Positions 14,990 through 22,412 of a DNA stretch of 23,501 bases are shown piece by piece. How positions within the stretch are numbered: the stretch's first letter is position 1; each line of letters opens with the position of its first letter. The notes below the pieces were generated by a model. It ran no database searches and was not told the DNA's origin. It was given only the letters and a program-made list of their open reading frames with translations. The DNA is from Burkholderiales bacterium (lineage in GTDB: Bacteria; Pseudomonadota; Gammaproteobacteria; Burkholderiales; Chitinimonadaceae). The stretch lies in the NCBI GenBank assembly GCA_019234745.1, contig JAFAKZ010000143.1, positions 1-23,501 of the forward strand, written 5' to 3'. The translations under genes were made by a program, and so were the position numbers.

Positions 14990-16204
14990 TTAGGCCGGAT
15001 TCATCGCTGGTGCGATTTCCTGCTCAAGCACCGTGCGGATGCCGTCCAGCGTGAACCAGGTACGCCCCGCTTGGCGCGCCGTGCGGTCCACCGAGGGGCG
15101 GTCCAGCTCTTCGACGATCGCTGCGGTAAAGCTCGCCGTGTCGTCGGCGATGCGGAACTGCGCGCGGACCTCATCGGGCAGGCCGCGGGTGCCTTGTACG
15201 CAAGACACGATAGGCGCATCGGTCATCAGCATGTCGATCGACTTGAGATGCACGCCGCTGCCCGTCTGCACAGGGTTGACCAGCACACGTCCATGCCGCA
15301 GCAAGGACTGCGCATCGACAGGATTGGGCAGCAGTGTGACTTCAGGGTGTTTCGCGCACATTGCATGGATATCAGGGCCGGGGTTGGATCCGGCGATCAG
15401 GAAGGTCGTGCCGGGCCGACTGGCCAGTACGGCGGGAACGATGTCCTGTACCAGCCACCTGACGCCCTGGATATTGTTCGGCGTGGTCATATTGCCCAGG
15501 AACACGACGTCGTGGCGGGTGTCGCCGTCAGTGGGCGCCGGATGGTAGGTGCCGACACCAACCTCCGCGAGCGGCGGCAGCCAGCGGCCATTGTTGTGAC
15601 CGAGGCGGGACCAGAAGTTGAGGTCGTCTGACGAAATGTCGAAGAAGCGATGGGCGTCTGCCAGGCAGGCGCGCTCATAGCGCTCCAGCCCGATGCAGCT
15701 GACGCGTAGGGCAAGGCGCTTGCGCGGATTACGGGTCACGCGCGACTGGCCCAGCATATACACGTGCTCGATATTGTGCGAGCGATACAGCATGGGTTTA
15801 CCCAGCGCGGCGCGCAGCGGCCGGGCCACTTGTGCAACCCAAGGGCCTTCGCACCAGATGGCATCCGGGTTGAAAGACTTGGCCATGGCGGTCAGTTGAT
15901 CGAGCTGCGCGCGGTTCGGCGTGCGGCAGGCCACATGCCAAGGTAGGGAGCCGGTCTTCGCCAGGCGCCCGAGTGCGGCGCCCAGGCTGCGGTCGATGGG
16001 CAGGTATTCGACCTGACGCACATGCTTGCGGATTTCCGCCATATCGGCCGCCTCTGGTGCTTCGCGCGTGCGGTCGTCGAAGTAGAAGATCAGGAAGACT
16101 TCGACGCCGAGCGCCGTGAATGCCTGTATGCGGCGCCAGATGTCGGCGCGGCCGCCGCGGTTGGCAGGGTAGGGAATATCGGGGGAGACGACGATCAAAC
16201 GCAT
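14990..16204 (-). CDS. GT4 glycosyltransferase
   Basis: A 404-residue GT-B protein. The N-terminus VSPDIPYPANRGGRADIWRR is the acceptor-side glycine-rich loop. The middle has YRSHNIEHVYM and FDISSDDLNFWSRLG. The donor half has FLGNMTTPNNIQGVRWL, LIAGSNPGP and VNPVQTGSGVHLKSIDML, where a classical EX7E glutamate pair is replaced by a GSG-K pattern. It belongs with the sugar transferases found in exopolysaccharide clusters and would act on a lipid-linked repeat unit in the cytoplasm; sugar unknown. It is clearly related to the protein at 20139-21398, sharing the same motif order throughout. The ATG at 16204 follows the preceding stop by 20 bases and has only a weak GGTAAG site. Confidence 0.83.
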   Translation of the reverse strand: MRLIVVSPDIPYPANRGGRADIWRRIQAFTALGVEVFLIFYFDDRTREAPEAADMAEIRKHVRQVEYLPIDRSLGAALGRLAKTGSLPWHVACRTPNRAQLDQLTAMAKSFNPDAIWCEGPWVAQVARPLRAALGKPMLYRSHNIEHVYMLGQSRVTRNPRKRLALRVSCIGLERYERACLADAHRFFDISSDDLNFWSRLGHNNGRWLPPLAEVGVGTYHPAPTDGDTRHDVVFLGNMTTPNNIQGVRWLVQDIVPAVLASRPGTTFLIAGSNPGPDIHAMCAKHPEVTLLPNPVDAQSLLRHGRVLVNPVQTGSGVHLKSIDMLMTDAPIVSCVQGTRGLPDEVRAQFRIADDTASFTAAIVEELDRPSVDRTARQAGRTWFTLDGIRTVLEQEIAPAMNPA

Positions 16205-16224
16205 GGTTGCTTACCGTAATGATT

Positions 16225-17460
16225 CTATGTGGTGCTGCGCATGGCCTGTGCCGCCAGCATGTCGCTGAATACGGCGTTCATGCCCGCGTGATAGGCAGAC
16301 AGGGAGAACAGCTTCTGCTGCCGTTCGCGCGCTGCGTGGCCCATCGCTTCAAGCTTGTTCGGCGCTGCGATCAGGTTTGCCAAGGCGTCGGCGAGGCTGC
16401 TCGCTTCATTGGGGTGGAACAGGAGACCGGTCTGCCCTTCCTCCACAATTTCCGGCAGGCCGCCATGCCTGGCCGCGACGACGGGAAGTCCATAGGCCAT
16501 CGCTTCAATGGCGACGCGGCCGAACGGCTCCGGTTCGCGCGAGGGTACGACCAGCAAATCGGCCGCAGCATAATAGCAGGCGACATCCTGGGTGAACGCT
16601 ATGGTGCGAATCTGTGCGGTGGCCGGGCTGGCGCCAATTTGCGCACGCAGCGATTGGATCAGATCTTCGCGGCCCGGTGGTGGACCGCCGACGATGGCTG
16701 CTTCCCAGCCCGTGACGGCGCGTCGGCAAAGATCACCCAGCGCCTCGACCAGCAGATCCTGTCCTTTCCAGGCATTGACGCGGCCGACCATCAGGATCAG
16801 TGGCTTGTCCGGGTCGAAGCCCAGCTGCTGCTTATTGGCTCTGCGATCGTCCGTGCGGGAATGCGCTGCCTCAAAGCCGTTCCAGACTACGCGCGCGCGC
16901 GGCGTCGGTTCGCGTTGCCCGGAAATCCATTCGAGCGTGCTGTGCGAGTTAGAGATCGTGCACGTCGATCCCCAGCGGGCCAGGTGGCGAAAGATAAAAG
17001 AGGCCAGCGCTGGGCGGCGGACGATTTCCCGTACGTGCCAGACGTGCGGCAAACGCATCTTACGTGCCCAGGCGGCACCACCCAATACGGCAAGCGTGTT
17101 GGAGTAGACGATGTCGACGCGGCGTCCGGCCACGACCCGATCTAGGGCGGAGATGGCCCGATGTATTGCTGCAGGAAGGATGAACAGGCCTCGCGGCGAA
17201 ATCATGCGGCGCTCGATTTTCGCCAGTGGTACGACATGCACCTCGAACTGGGCCGCGATGAGTACCTCCTTGAGCGGCCCTTCTTCGGGCAGGCACACGA
17301 CCAACTCGTAGCGTGCACGGTCGAGCCCGGTCAGCGCGTCCAGCAGGGAGCGGTCCGAGCCGTATAGTTCAGCGGATTGATGGACAACCAATACCAAGTG
17401 GCGCTGTCGTGGGGCTTCGATCACGGTGCTTTCCGCTGATTCTTTCGGTTCATGGGGCAT
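16225..17460 (-). CDS. GT4 glycosyltransferase
   Basis: A GT-B glycosyltransferase of about 400 residues. The N-terminal strand is HLVLVVHQSAELYGSDRSL, with the GSDRSL loop common in GT4 enzymes. The donor domain shows LILMVGRVNAWKGQDLL and the EX7E motif in EPFGRVAIEAMAYGLPVV, followed by GGLPEIVEEGQTGLL. It would add a sugar to the lipid-linked repeat in the cytoplasm. Three starts are possible: GTG at 17478, ATG at 17460, and GTG at 17424. I list 17460, which overlaps the GH99-like gene by 11 bases. The GTG at 17424 has a better ribosome site (GGAAAG, five bases upstream) and would begin seven residues before the first strand, with a ten-codon mini-ORF bridging the junction. The true start is open. 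Confidence 0.85.
   Translation of the reverse strand: MPHEPKESAESTVIEAPRQRHLVLVVHQSAELYGSDRSLLDALTGLDRARYELVVCLPEEGPLKEVLIAAQFEVHVVPLAKIERRMISPRGLFILPAAIHRAISALDRVVAGRRVDIVYSNTLAVLGGAAWARKMRLPHVWHVREIVRRPALASFIFRHLARWGSTCTISNSHSTLEWISGQREPTPRARVVWNGFEAAHSRTDDRRANKQQLGFDPDKPLILMVGRVNAWKGQDLLVEALGDLCRRAVTGWEAAIVGGPPPGREDLIQSLRAQIGASPATAQIRTIAFTQDVACYYAAADLLVVPSREPEPFGRVAIEAMAYGLPVVAARHGGLPEIVEEGQTGLLFHPNEASSLADALANLIAAPNKLEAMGHAARERQQKLFSLSAYHAGMNAVFSDMLAAQAMRSTT
17421..17453 (-). other. Ten-codon mini-ORF bridging GH99-like and GT4 genes
   Basis: An ATG at 17453 overlaps the stop of the GH99-like gene as ATGA. Its frame encodes MNRKNQRKAP and stops at a TGA that overlaps a GTG (as GTGA) in the glycosyltransferase frame at 17424. 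It could relay terminating ribosomes to that GTG. It has no Shine-Dalgarno of its own and may be chance. Confidence 0.3.
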
Positions 17461-18535
17461 TCTTGGACGCACCCTCACGGCGGGCGAAGACGAAGTTCAC
17501 CTGGCGCAGCAAGGCGTCGCCGCCGGCCTTCGTCGGTTCAATGAACGACCCTTCGCCGAATTCGTTCCAGCAGCAGATCACGCCCATGCCCAGTGTCCGC
17601 GCGTGGTTGCCGAGTATAAGATTGCGCCCCGCTTCGAGGTGTGCGGCAAATTCACGTGGTGTGGCCCTTGACTCGTCGTGCTGCGGGTCGGGGCTGCCGC
17701 CCCAGGGGCGCCTATCCCAGCCCGACGACATGGGGACGATGAAGGGGATGCTGGTGTGCGACAGCATCCACGACCACTGGTCGCGGTAGGCCGCGTCGAG
17801 TTCGCCGTAGCTATGCGAGACGTTGCGCTTGCCGTCGTAGAGATAGGTCGCCGGGCCCTGGAAGTTGTACGAGGTGATGGCGTCGTAGGGACCCGTGCCG
17901 TTGAGCTTGGCGAAGATGGGGTTGTTCGCACCCGTGCTGCCCACGAAGTAAATGCCCTTGAACCCTGCCCCCCGCGCAATGGCTTGCGCGTCGGCGATCA
18001 GGTCGGCCGTCGTCTTGCCGAAGGCGTTGGCCTTTGCTTCCAGGCCGTCCATGGAGAAGACGAAGACCACGGGCTTGCCGTCGATCTGCAGGTATTCGCT
18101 ATGCAGGAAGTAGCGCAGCCAGTACCTCACCATGGCCTTGTATTCGTCTTCCGACTGCGGGAATTCCGTGTGGTTGGCCCACAGGATGGTCGTCTTGACG
18201 CGCGCGCGATTGGGTACGCGGAAGTAGGTGTCGATCGCCTGCGTCTTCAAGGCGCCAAGCTTGGCGTGCCAGTACCAGTCGAACACGACAAAGCTGATGC
18301 CATTGTCGGCCATCATACCCAGCTGGTGATTGAGGATGCCGTCCTGGTCCTCAGCATAGTAGCCGAGCAAGGGCTCGCGGTCTGGATAGGGCTTGATGAC
18401 TTCCCACGGGTGCGCCGATACGCCGCCGACCAGGTTGTCCTTCCAGCCCGGGTAGTAGTACACGCCGATCTGCGTGTTGGCTGCGTGGCAGATCGAGAGT
18501 GCAGATAGCAGTAACAGAATCCAGTGCCACTTCAT
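17450..18535 (-). CDS. Secreted GH99-like glycoside hydrolase (WbsX-related)
   Basis: A 361-residue protein with a signal peptide (MKWHWILLLLSALSICHA) and a single TIM-barrel-like domain of the GH99/WbsX group. The first strand is IGVYYYPGW, followed by NGISFVVFDWYW, GKPVVFVFSMDG, and the C-terminal signature WNEFGEGSFIEPT. In GH99 enzymes the two glutamates of this kind of W-N-E-x-x-E-G motif are at the active site, and known members cleave internal alpha-mannosides. The WbsX relatives in O-antigen loci usually lack a signal peptide, whereas this one should be exported, probably to the periplasm. Given manB and manC in the same operon, trimming or length control of a mannose-containing polymer is plausible but inferred. 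A strong ribosome site precedes the ATG, so it may be well translated. Confidence 0.85.
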   Translation of the reverse strand: MKWHWILLLLSALSICHAANTQIGVYYYPGWKDNLVGGVSAHPWEVIKPYPDREPLLGYYAEDQDGILNHQLGMMADNGISFVVFDWYWHAKLGALKTQAIDTYFRVPNRARVKTTILWANHTEFPQSEDEYKAMVRYWLRYFLHSEYLQIDGKPVVFVFSMDGLEAKANAFGKTTADLIADAQAIARGAGFKGIYFVGSTGANNPIFAKLNGTGPYDAITSYNFQGPATYLYDGKRNVSHSYGELDAAYRDQWSWMLSHTSIPFIVPMSSGWDRRPWGGSPDPQHDESRATPREFAAHLEAGRNLILGNHARTLGMGVICCWNEFGEGSFIEPTKAGGDALLRQVNFVFARREGASKNAP

Positions 18536-18539
18536 GATT

Positions 18540-18548
18540 CCTTCTCCT
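18540..18548 (-). promoter_or_regulatory. Strong ribosome binding site of the GH99-like gene
   Basis: AGGAGAAGG on the minus strand ends four bases before the ATG at 18535, with the AGGAG core eight bases away. It is the best Shine-Dalgarno in the polysaccharide run, where many starts have poor ones. Confidence 0.7.
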
Positions 18549-18568
18549 GATTGACGGTGTTGTTGTAT

Positions 18569-20104
18569 TTAGCCAGCGTGCCCATGGCTCCCTACCTGGC
18601 TGGCCGCATTCGAATCGGGCGGCGGGACGTTCTGCCCGTGCGAGGCGCGGAATCTGGCGGGTAGTCGTGATGCGATTTCCTGCGGCAGCGTGCGCCAAGC
18701 CCAGGTGGCGACCAGGCAGAGCATGACGCCCGTGCCGAGCAGCGTGATCGGTGCGGCTGGCGGTGTCCACCAGGCCCAGGCGAACGATGCGAGGACCAGG
18801 GCCATGGGGAGCGCTGTCTTGCGCAGCATGCCCAGGCAGCGCGCGGCCGTGAATAGCAGCAGCGCATCGCCTAGCACGCGCAGGTCCCAGGCGATGGAAG
18901 CTCCGCTCAGGCCAAAATGGTGCAGGCACAGGAACAGGGTGGGAAGGTATACGACGACTTCCAGCGTGTGGAACTTCGCCGGGATGTCCGAGCGGCCACG
19001 GCCCTGCAGGAAGAGGTAGGGGGCGCCGGCTAGCGCATTGATCCACACGCCCAGCAGCAGGATCTGCGCCTGTGGTGCAGCGGTGAGGGCGATCGACTGC
19101 GAGCGGTGCTGCAGCCAAAGCAGCATGGCCGGTTTGACCAGCAGGATGCCGCAGGCGCAGACCACGGTCATCAACCAGGCGGTGGCACGCATGCTGGCGG
19201 TCATGAGCGCGTGCGCCTCCGATTCCGTGCCCTTCGACATCTGGGGGAAGATGACCGATTGGAATGAATACGGCAGCATGCTGACACGGCTGATCAGGTT
19301 GTAGGCAATCGAGTAGCAGGCGACGGCCGCGATGGTCATCACGTTGCCGATGACGAAACGGTCCACCGTGGTCAGCAGGGGGTCGATGACGGCGATCAGC
19401 ATCATCCACTTGCCCTGTTCGAACAGCGGGGTGATTTCCTTGCGGCTCAGGCGCGGCCAGGGTTTGGCCGGTACGTGCTTGAGGCAGAGCCAGAACAGGA
19501 TGGCGGCGGTACTCAGCCTGCCGATGATGGCGGCAGCCATCAGGGCGGGTAGCGAGGGCGACAGGGCCAATGCGACAAAGAGCGGCGCAACCTGGCTGAG
19601 CGTCATACCCAGCGTTTGCGCGATATTCAGGCTGACGAAGGCGCTACGCCCCTGCAGCGTGCCGGCCAGCGCGGAAATTGTCGTGGCGACGGGGACGATC
19701 ATGCCAATGATGGGGGCGGATGCCCGCGCTTCCTGCAGGAGCGAGCCGTGTATGTGGAAGATCGTCTCGAACAGGTACCACGACAGGGGCCACAGGACCA
19801 GGCCGCCGACGAGGCCCGTCACCAGGCTGCATAAGGTGCCGGTCCAGAATACGTCGGCGCGTGCGGCGCCGTCCTGGTCGTGCAGGCTGGCGATGCGACG
19901 CGTGATGGCCCGGCCGAAGCCGAAGTCGAAGATATTGAAGTAGCCCAGCAGGAGCCAAGCGACGGCCATCACCCCGTAGCGGTCGACGCCGATCGCATGC
20001 AGGTAGAACGGCACGGTACCGAGCTGCACGAGGACCGGCGCCGCCATGCCGAGGATATTGGCGAGGGTGGCGCGCCCGAGGTTGAGGTTCTTGCGGGTCG
20101 TCAA
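18569..20104 (-). CDS. Wzx-type polysaccharide flippase
   Basis: A 511-residue integral membrane protein of the MOP/MATE-like polysaccharide transporter group with a dozen or more hydrophobic segments. The N-terminal LANILGMAAPVLVQLGTVPF helix and FDFGFGRAITRRIASL after the second helix are characteristic. It would flip the undecaprenyl-linked repeat unit to the periplasmic face of the inner membrane. The frame has no ATG or GTG at a sensible place: the likely start is TTG at 20104. The next in-frame ATG would cut into the first helix, and upstream codons lie deep within the preceding gene. A 13-codon mini-ORF connects the previous stop to this TTG. A one-base indel in that stretch would instead fuse the mini-ORF to the flippase. 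The C-terminal 25 residues are polar. Confidence 0.85.
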   Translation of the reverse strand: MTTRKNLNLGRATLANILGMAAPVLVQLGTVPFYLHAIGVDRYGVMAVAWLLLGYFNIFDFGFGRAITRRIASLHDQDGAARADVFWTGTLCSLVTGLVGGLVLWPLSWYLFETIFHIHGSLLQEARASAPIIGMIVPVATTISALAGTLQGRSAFVSLNIAQTLGMTLSQVAPLFVALALSPSLPALMAAAIIGRLSTAAILFWLCLKHVPAKPWPRLSRKEITPLFEQGKWMMLIAVIDPLLTTVDRFVIGNVMTIAAVACYSIAYNLISRVSMLPYSFQSVIFPQMSKGTESEAHALMTASMRATAWLMTVVCACGILLVKPAMLLWLQHRSQSIALTAAPQAQILLLGVWINALAGAPYLFLQGRGRSDIPAKFHTLEVVVYLPTLFLCLHHFGLSGASIAWDLRVLGDALLLFTAARCLGMLRKTALPMALVLASFAWAWWTPPAAPITLLGTGVMLCLVATWAWRTLPQEIASRLPARFRASHGQNVPPPDSNAASQVGSHGHAG

Positions 20105-20142
20105 TTCGATGCTCGTAGGCGGTGGATAGGTTGGTCGTTCAT
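20101..20142 (-). other. Thirteen-codon mini-ORF bridging GT4 and flippase
   Basis: An ATG at 20142 overlaps the GT4 stop as ATGA. Its frame encodes MNDQPIHRLRASN and stops at a TGA that overlaps the flippase TTG as TTGA. It may pass ribosomes to the weak TTG start, or be the displaced N-terminus of the flippase. The sequence has no family signature. Confidence 0.35.
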
Positions 20143-21398
20143 GGCTGTGCCGAGGGTCTTTGCACGACGGTAGCCTGCCTATGTTGCACAACGTGCTGCA
20201 GCATCGTCTGTGCTGCCGAGGCGACAGCGGCGGAGCGGTAGCAGTCGGGCAAGCGGCTTTCCCGGACATTGACCGCAGGTGCGGCCAGGGCCGCGACTAT
20301 GGCGTCGGCGAACGCCTCGGCCGAGCTGGCAATATGGAACAGCGCCTGGTGTTCGGGGGGCAGGCCCTTTGCACCCTGTGGGGTGGAAATCACCGCGGCG
20401 CCGCTGTCTAGGAATTCCAGCGCCTTCATATTGACGCCGGAGCCCGCAAGGACCGGATTGACCAGTATCCGTGCTGCCGTGTAGACGTCCGTGACGACGG
20501 CGACATTGGCGAGCAGCTCCACACCGGGCGCCGCTTTGCACAGTTCGACGACCTCACCAGTCGGCTTGGAGCCGGCAATGCGCATGCGCGCGGTGGGATG
20601 GGCGGCCCGTACGCGCGGCCACACCTGCTCGATGAGCCAGCGTATGCCCTGGACGTTGTTCGGCGAAAACAGATTGCCCAGGTAGGCGACGTCGACCGGT
20701 TCTAGCGCATTGGCGGCAGGCGGGAGCGGCTCGCAGATGGGCGGAAGCCAGTGCACATTGCCCAGGCCACGGGCGCGCCAGAACACCATATCGTCGACGG
20801 AGATGTCGAATACGGCCTGGGCGGACGATAGCGTACGGTACTCGAAGGGGTAGACGCACCGGGCGGCCAGCCAGAATTTCAGGCGTGTGCGGCCCGAGGC
20901 GGCACGGTATTGGTCGCGCAGGTATTGATGCTCGATGTTATGTGAGCGGACGAACAGGGGTACGTCCAGGCGCTGTGCGAGTGCACAGGCCAATTCGCCG
21001 CCGAACAGGCCGTCGAGCAGCACGGCGTTGACGCCACGTGCGCGGGCACGCTCGGCCAGTTGCGCGAGGTCGGCGTGCGAACGCCGCCGGATTACGACGC
21101 TCATCGAATTCGCCAGTAGGCCGGCGAGCCGCCTGGCGCGCGCAGGCCAGCCGCGGGAAATGGGAAAGACGGATGCGTCGGCATGGATACCGTAATCCTG
21201 CAGCGCCGGCACATTCTCCCCTTCGGCGCACCAGGTGACGAGCTGGGCCACGTCGACGCCGGCGGCTGTGAGGGCACGGATGCGGCGCAGCACGTCGGCA
21301 CGGCCGCCATGCGTGGGCGGGCAGGGAACTTCGTTGCAGACGATGGCAAGCCGTAGCGTTGGGGCTTCGTCGCCGTGAGGGGAGTGGGCGGCGTTCAT
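20139..21398 (-). CDS. GT4 glycosyltransferase, paralogue of the 14990-16204 enzyme
   Basis: A 419-residue GT-B protein. It shares with the enzyme at 14990-16204 the N-terminal GGRADVLRRIRAL loop, RSHNIEHQYLRDQ, FDISVDDMVFWRARG, WLPPICEPL, YLGNLFSPNNVQGIRWL, IAGSKPTGE and VNPVLAGSGVNMKALEFL. The shared order and spacing over nearly the full length mark a duplication or two close relatives. It would transfer a sugar to the lipid-linked repeat; the donor is unknown. The N-terminus has about 14 extra residues before the first strand. Its ATG follows the GT2 stop directly (TGAATG). The C-terminal tail VVQHRQATVVQRPSAQP is unusual and ends at the ATGA that opens a mini-ORF. Confidence 0.83.
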   Translation of the reverse strand: MNAAHSPHGDEAPTLRLAIVCNEVPCPPTHGGRADVLRRIRALTAAGVDVAQLVTWCAEGENVPALQDYGIHADASVFPISRGWPARARRLAGLLANSMSVVIRRRSHADLAQLAERARARGVNAVLLDGLFGGELACALAQRLDVPLFVRSHNIEHQYLRDQYRAASGRTRLKFWLAARCVYPFEYRTLSSAQAVFDISVDDMVFWRARGLGNVHWLPPICEPLPPAANALEPVDVAYLGNLFSPNNVQGIRWLIEQVWPRVRAAHPTARMRIAGSKPTGEVVELCKAAPGVELLANVAVVTDVYTAARILVNPVLAGSGVNMKALEFLDSGAAVISTPQGAKGLPPEHQALFHIASSAEAFADAIVAALAAPAVNVRESRLPDCYRSAAVASAAQTMLQHVVQHRQATVVQRPSAQP

Positions 21399-22412
21399 TC
21401 AGCTCAGCCTTGGATTGGTGGGCGCCGCAAACAGGGCGCCGAGGATGATCTTCGTGGCTTCAAAATCGCGCCGCTTGAAGTAGACGAGCGCGTCGAGCAG
21501 AACGGCGCGGGCGATGCGGCCGGCGCAGTGCGGAAAATGCTTGCGGGCGAAGTGCAGGCGATTGCGATACAGGTAGTGTAAGGACGTCGCCGAGGGGCGG
21601 GTGCGGTGGCTGGAGCCGATGGAGCCACCCTCCTTGTGGTAGACGACGCTGGCCGGCGCCCAGCCGCAGCGGAAACGCCCGCGCGCACGACAGGCCCAGT
21701 CGATTTCCTCGTAGTAGAGGAAGTAGTCTTCCGCCATCAGGCCCACCGTACGCAGGAAGCGGTTCGAGACGAGCATCGACGCGCCGACGACGTAGTCGAT
21801 CTGCGCCTCCACGGCGCTGATGTCGTAATTGGCTCGGATGGGCTGTCCGACACCGATATGCTTACCCGTTCCACGGGCCGGATCGTATTGGGCACCGCCG
21901 AGCGCCTGTACGGTGTCGGGCTCGTGCAGGTACGCGAGTGTCGAACCGCACATCCCTATGGTTTCATCCTCATCCATCCGTTGCCGCAGCGCGGGTAGTG
22001 TCGTGGGGGTCACGACCGTGTCGTTGTTCAGCAGCCAGCAGTAGGCGTAGTCCCGTGCCAGTGCATAGCGCAGGCCCACATTGCAACCGCCCGCGAAGCC
22101 CAGGTTGGCACCCGTCGAGACCAGCACGAACTGGGGGTCGTCCGGCTTGCCGCCCGATTCCGCCTGGCCGCGTTCGTAGTGAACGAAAGGCAGGGGGCGC
22201 TTGGTCGACTGCGCAATAAAGGGGGGGGTGGCCGCATCGTGTTCACCACGCGCCCATTTCTGCAGCATGTCGAGCGAGCCATCGGTCGAGCCGTTGTCGC
22301 AGACGATGACCGTGTCGGCGCTGCCCAGCGTGCAGACAAGGCTATCGAGGCAGGCGATGGTATCGCGCCAGTTATTCCAGTTGACGATGACGACAGCCGT
22401 TGCGCGCCTCAC
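21399..22412 (-). CDS. Family 2 glycosyltransferase (WbbL/rhamnosyltransferase-like)
   Basis: A 337-residue GT-A enzyme. The N-terminal AVVIVNWNNWRDT and VIVCDNGSTDGS strands bind the nucleotide. CWLLNNDTVVTP holds the DXD-like metal site, and EDYFLYYEEIDWACRARGR is the catalytic-base block typical of the WbbL-like rhamnosyltransferase group. An insertion of about 40 residues sits between the CDNGSTDGS strand and GANLGFAGGCN; it contains a C8 coding tract. The start is GTG at 22412, overlapping the polymerase stop as GTGA, so the two are coupled. It would add a deoxysugar or hexose to the repeat in the cytoplasm. Family is secure; donor is not. Confidence 0.86.
   Translation of the reverse strand: MRRATAVVIVNWNNWRDTIACLDSLVCTLGSADTVIVCDNGSTDGSLDMLQKWARGEHDAATPPFIAQSTKRPLPFVHYERGQAESGGKPDDPQFVLVSTGANLGFAGGCNVGLRYALARDYAYCWLLNNDTVVTPTTLPALRQRMDEDETIGMCGSTLAYLHEPDTVQALGGAQYDPARGTGKHIGVGQPIRANYDISAVEAQIDYVVGASMLVSNRFLRTVGLMAEDYFLYYEEIDWACRARGRFRCGWAPASVVYHKEGGSIGSSHRTRPSATSLHYLYRNRLHFARKHFPHCAGRIARAVLLDALVYFKRRDFEATKIILGALFAAPTNPRLS
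22221..22228. repeat. G8 homopolymer in the GT2 gene
   Basis: Eight consecutive G on the plus strand (coding C8, in the ATPPFIAQ segment near residue 62). A slip of one base would truncate the enzyme early, before the DXD-like site, so the tract could switch the gene on and off. Confidence 0.6.

Noticed and set aside
20105..20269. Longer N-terminus for the flippase, starting at 20269
   Set aside because: The extra 55 residues are Pro/Arg/Cys-rich out-of-frame reading of the preceding glycosyltransferase and resemble no flippase N-terminus.
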